Part shown: piece by piece, positions 62,256 through 64,000 of the stretch | Layout of the letters: every line of letters begins with the position of its first letter | How positions within the stretch are numbered: position 1 is the first letter of the stretch | NCBI GenBank assembly: GCA_965218625.1 | Contig: CBDCLG010000020.1 | Coordinates: 868,001 to 932,000 of the forward strand | Origin: Bin5 sp965218625 | GTDB taxonomy: Bacteria; Chloroflexota; Anaerolineae; Caldilineales; Caldilineaceae | DNA: 64,000 bases | Direction of reading: 5' to 3' | The notes under the pieces: model-generated | Told to the model about the DNA's origin: nothing | Database searches by the model: none | What the model saw: the letters and a program-made list of their open reading frames with translations, nothing else | Position numbers and translations under genes: made by a program

Positions 62256-63503
62256 CTAATTGTTCCAGAAGGGGACGTCACCGAGGTCGTCCTGGTCCCA
62301 ATCGCTGCCCAACAGAAAATCAGGATCGATGAAGAGACGTTCAGCCAGCTCGTTTTTGCGCCGTTCCTGTTCCGGCATCAGAAACCCGAACTCCTGCTCA
62401 AGGCTGACCAGCATTTCCAATTCGGCTTCCAGCAGGTGGAACTCCATGTGGTCAAGCGGAGTCGAACCCGGGCCATACTCTTCGAGGTCGCTGAGGTATG
62501 CCTGGTAGGCTTCGCAACTCTCCCCCTCTGCATCCATAGGAGACAGTTCGGATCGCCCCCACTCGGACTGAGAGATACCGGCATTCCCGCTGCCCTGGAA
62601 AAACTGCTCCAAACGGTCGACATCCCAGTTCTCAGCCAGAAACTGGTACGGGTTCCTGAGAGATTTTTCTTCACGGGGGGGCAAGTCGCGGCGCAGTGAC
62701 TCCGAGTCGTCCGCGCTCTTGTCCTGGCGCTCGGTGGTGTAACCGGTGTCGTCGAGCAGATGCAGGTTGCTGTACTCGTGCAACACGAAGTGCATATCGT
62801 CCGGCGGGATGTCATGGCTGTACACGTTTTGGCCGATCAGCGCCGCGGCCAGCTCCCAGGCCGGCATCGCCATACGCGATTTTCGGTCTCCGCTGACGAT
62901 GCGCTCGGCTGTCCGCGATAGATGGGCGTTGCGGTTGCGGATCTGGTCTTCCTGCCGGGACTCTTTGGGCTGCAATCGAATCCCGTATTCTCCGCTGACG
63001 GCATCCTGCACGTGAATCAGAAGGTCGTCCTGAGTTGTTCCGCCGATCTGATCAACCCACTGCACGAAGGCCCGCCCAAGGCGCAAGGCCCAGGTGCCCT
63101 GTTCAATGTCGGCGTGCGCCTGCAGTGTAGGTCCCGCCATCAACTCAACCGAAATCAGTCGCGTATCCGGCTGATGGGCCTGAAAGAACTGTGGAAAGAA
63201 GACGGCATGTTCCAGTTCGTCCAGGAGCAGATTTCCCTTTTTGATTTCGTAGCGGCTGAGGGGATGGCGGAACTGCTGGTCTTGCAGCAGGCAGGAGAGC
63301 CATCCGAAGCGTCCATGCCCAACCGGAATGGCCTGGTACAAGCGGTTGATCGCCTGATAGACGGCGCTGCGCGCGCCGTTGCCTACGGGTCGTCGATTCG
63401 CAATGCGGGAAACGAGGGCATCGACGCTGAGGGGTGTCCTGGCGTTGCTCAGAATCTCGGCAACACAGGTGAAATAGCTGGGATAATGTCTATCTTGCGC
63501 CAT
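62256..63503 (-). CDS. Hypothetical protein with N-terminal winged-helix (HARE-HTH-like) region
   Basis: A 415-residue protein with no family I can name with certainty. Residues 1-70 (HYPSYFTCVAEILSNARTPLSV ... INRLYQAIPVGHGRFGWLSCLL) look like a HARE-HTH or related winged helix, found in some DNA-linked regulators. The middle (about 85-240) has IEQGTWALRLGRAFVQWVDQ and RIVSGDRKSRMAMPAWELAAALIGQ. The final 170 residues are very acidic and low in hydrophobic residues. No membrane segment. A clear terminator follows. It may be a DNA-binding regulator; this is weak inference. Confidence 0.6.
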   Translation of the reverse strand: MAQDRHYPSYFTCVAEILSNARTPLSVDALVSRIANRRPVGNGARSAVYQAINRLYQAIPVGHGRFGWLSCLLQDQQFRHPLSRYEIKKGNLLLDELEHAVFFPQFFQAHQPDTRLISVELMAGPTLQAHADIEQGTWALRLGRAFVQWVDQIGGTTQDDLLIHVQDAVSGEYGIRLQPKESRQEDQIRNRNAHLSRTAERIVSGDRKSRMAMPAWELAAALIGQNVYSHDIPPDDMHFVLHEYSNLHLLDDTGYTTERQDKSADDSESLRRDLPPREEKSLRNPYQFLAENWDVDRLEQFFQGSGNAGISQSEWGRSELSPMDAEGESCEAYQAYLSDLEEYGPGSTPLDHMEFHLLEAELEMLVSLEQEFGFLMPEQERRKNELAERLFIDPDFLLGSDWDQDDLGDVPFWNN

Positions 63504-63572
63504 TCAATATGCCTCCTGCGAGATATTATCCCATAAGTAGTTTGCTTTGTCTACCAAATCGATGTTAGGCAA

Positions 63573-63765
63573 CAGGGCAATCGCATCTTAATCCAGACGC
63601 CAATATATCCCACGAAGGGCACCCACAAGGGGTGCCCCTACCAATTGTCAATCGTTTTCGGCTGAAAAACCGATCGCCAAAAGGGCTGTTTTCGGCTGTT
63701 TTTCGGAGTTGGGCTCGAATCAGGTAGTGTCGCGGGTCTTGGCCCAATTGGATGCAATCGCCCTG
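63573..63765. mobile_element. MITE-like element, copy E (193 bp)
   Basis: Ends CAGGGCAATCGCATC and GATGCAATCGCCCTG form inverted repeats (13 of 15 pair). The flanks TGTTAGGCAA (63563-63572) and TGTTGGGCAA (63766-63775) differ at one base, a probable 10-bp target duplication. The inner part is close to copy C, with the GGGCACCC/GGGGTGCCCC hairpin and GGCTCGAATCAGGTAGTGTC. No coding frame. Confidence 0.88.
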
Positions 63766-64000
63766 TGTTGGGCAAGCAGTCCAGAACGGTGGAGCGTATC
63801 CGATTGCGGCGGGAATTCGAAGCCGCTTGACGAGGATTTGCAGCGGAGAGCGCTCGTTCGCGCTTGTCGGGCTACGCTCTCGTGTGTTTGTACGAGTGTT
63901 TACGAGTGTTTACGAGCGTTTGCCAGAGGTTTTTTCGGCTTCGACTCAGACGGCAGATGTCGCGGCAGGGGTTGGCCTGCGAGTCTACTGCGTTACGCGG
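63766..64000. other. Non-coding tail with 10-bp tandem repeat
   Basis: No gene is seen. A short tandem repeat of TACGAGTGTT occurs at 63891-63900 and 63901-63910, with a third variant TACGAGCGTT at 63911-63920. The words resemble the ACGAGC/GCTCGT run near 12194-12240. The region continues past the window. Confidence 0.5.

Noticed and set aside
1..64000. tRNA, rRNA, known riboswitches, replication origin
   Set aside because: No cloverleaf with a GTTCRANNC T-arm, rRNA segment, known riboswitch core or DnaA-box cluster was seen by eye; small RNAs cannot be excluded without covariance searches.

Overview
The window is GC-rich, densely coded DNA from a bacterium, most likely a Chloroflexota of the Anaerolineae/Caldilineales type. 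This is an inference from gene content: lipoproteins and SH3 proteins with long Thr/Pro stalks, an ArsA ATPase with an HSP20-like tail, a Cys-rich CRFFYGDYHRG protein, and LysM/M23, Rho and MsrPQ genes of the expected kinds. No rRNA, tRNA, CRISPR array, phage or plasmid replication gene was seen.

Layout. 0-8.4 kb: end of a galactose mutarotase, then a DUF3179 gene read through an in-frame TGA followed by a hairpin that fits the bacterial SECIS model (probable selenoprotein), an SDR, an MFS carrier, a Rieske protein, a DUF6958 protein, a frameshifted FAD oxidoreductase and an ArsA/GET3 ATPase. 8.7-15.9 kb: a repeat-rich SH3 protein, a Crp/Fnr regulator, Rho with a long leader, and a LysM/M23 peptidase ending in a clear terminator. 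16-26.8 kb (minus strand): FumC, a nucleoside-type ABC permease, an M1-like lipoprotein peptidase, DnaJ, DnaK, a cysteine-desulfurase-like enzyme and SppA. 27.2-29.4 kb: two Gfo/Idh/MocA proteins. 29.7-37.1 kb: a B12/radical-SAM protein, a methyltransferase, a polar amino-acid ABC importer, then DoxD - YeeE/YedE - DoxX, which look like a thiosulfate/sulfur module. 37.1-43.1 kb: envelope glycosyltransferases with an EamA transporter. 43.1-48.2 kb (minus): RecJ, an AAA ATPase and a PD-(D/E)XK Fe-S nuclease. 48.4-50.1 kb: RraA and FAH-fold catabolic enzymes. 50.4-56.7 kb: a visibly decayed stretch (broken DUF5615 toxin, sulfatase, hypothetical, lipoprotein and HtrA genes) around intact DUF433 and methyltransferase genes. 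56.9-63.5 kb: a two-component system, DUF2231, MsrP/MsrQ, a Cys-rich small protein and a winged-helix hypothetical.

Five copies of one non-coding element (about 195 bp when simple) lie between genes. They have 15-bp terminal inverted repeats starting CAGGG and, in four copies, 8-10 bp flanking direct repeats. They look like a MITE family, plausibly mobilised by an ISAs1-type transposase that is not in this window.

The two strongest observations are the DUF3179 selenoprotein candidate with its SECIS hairpin (415-1419) and the MITE family with target-site duplications. Product names come from motif recognition by eye; no database search was run.
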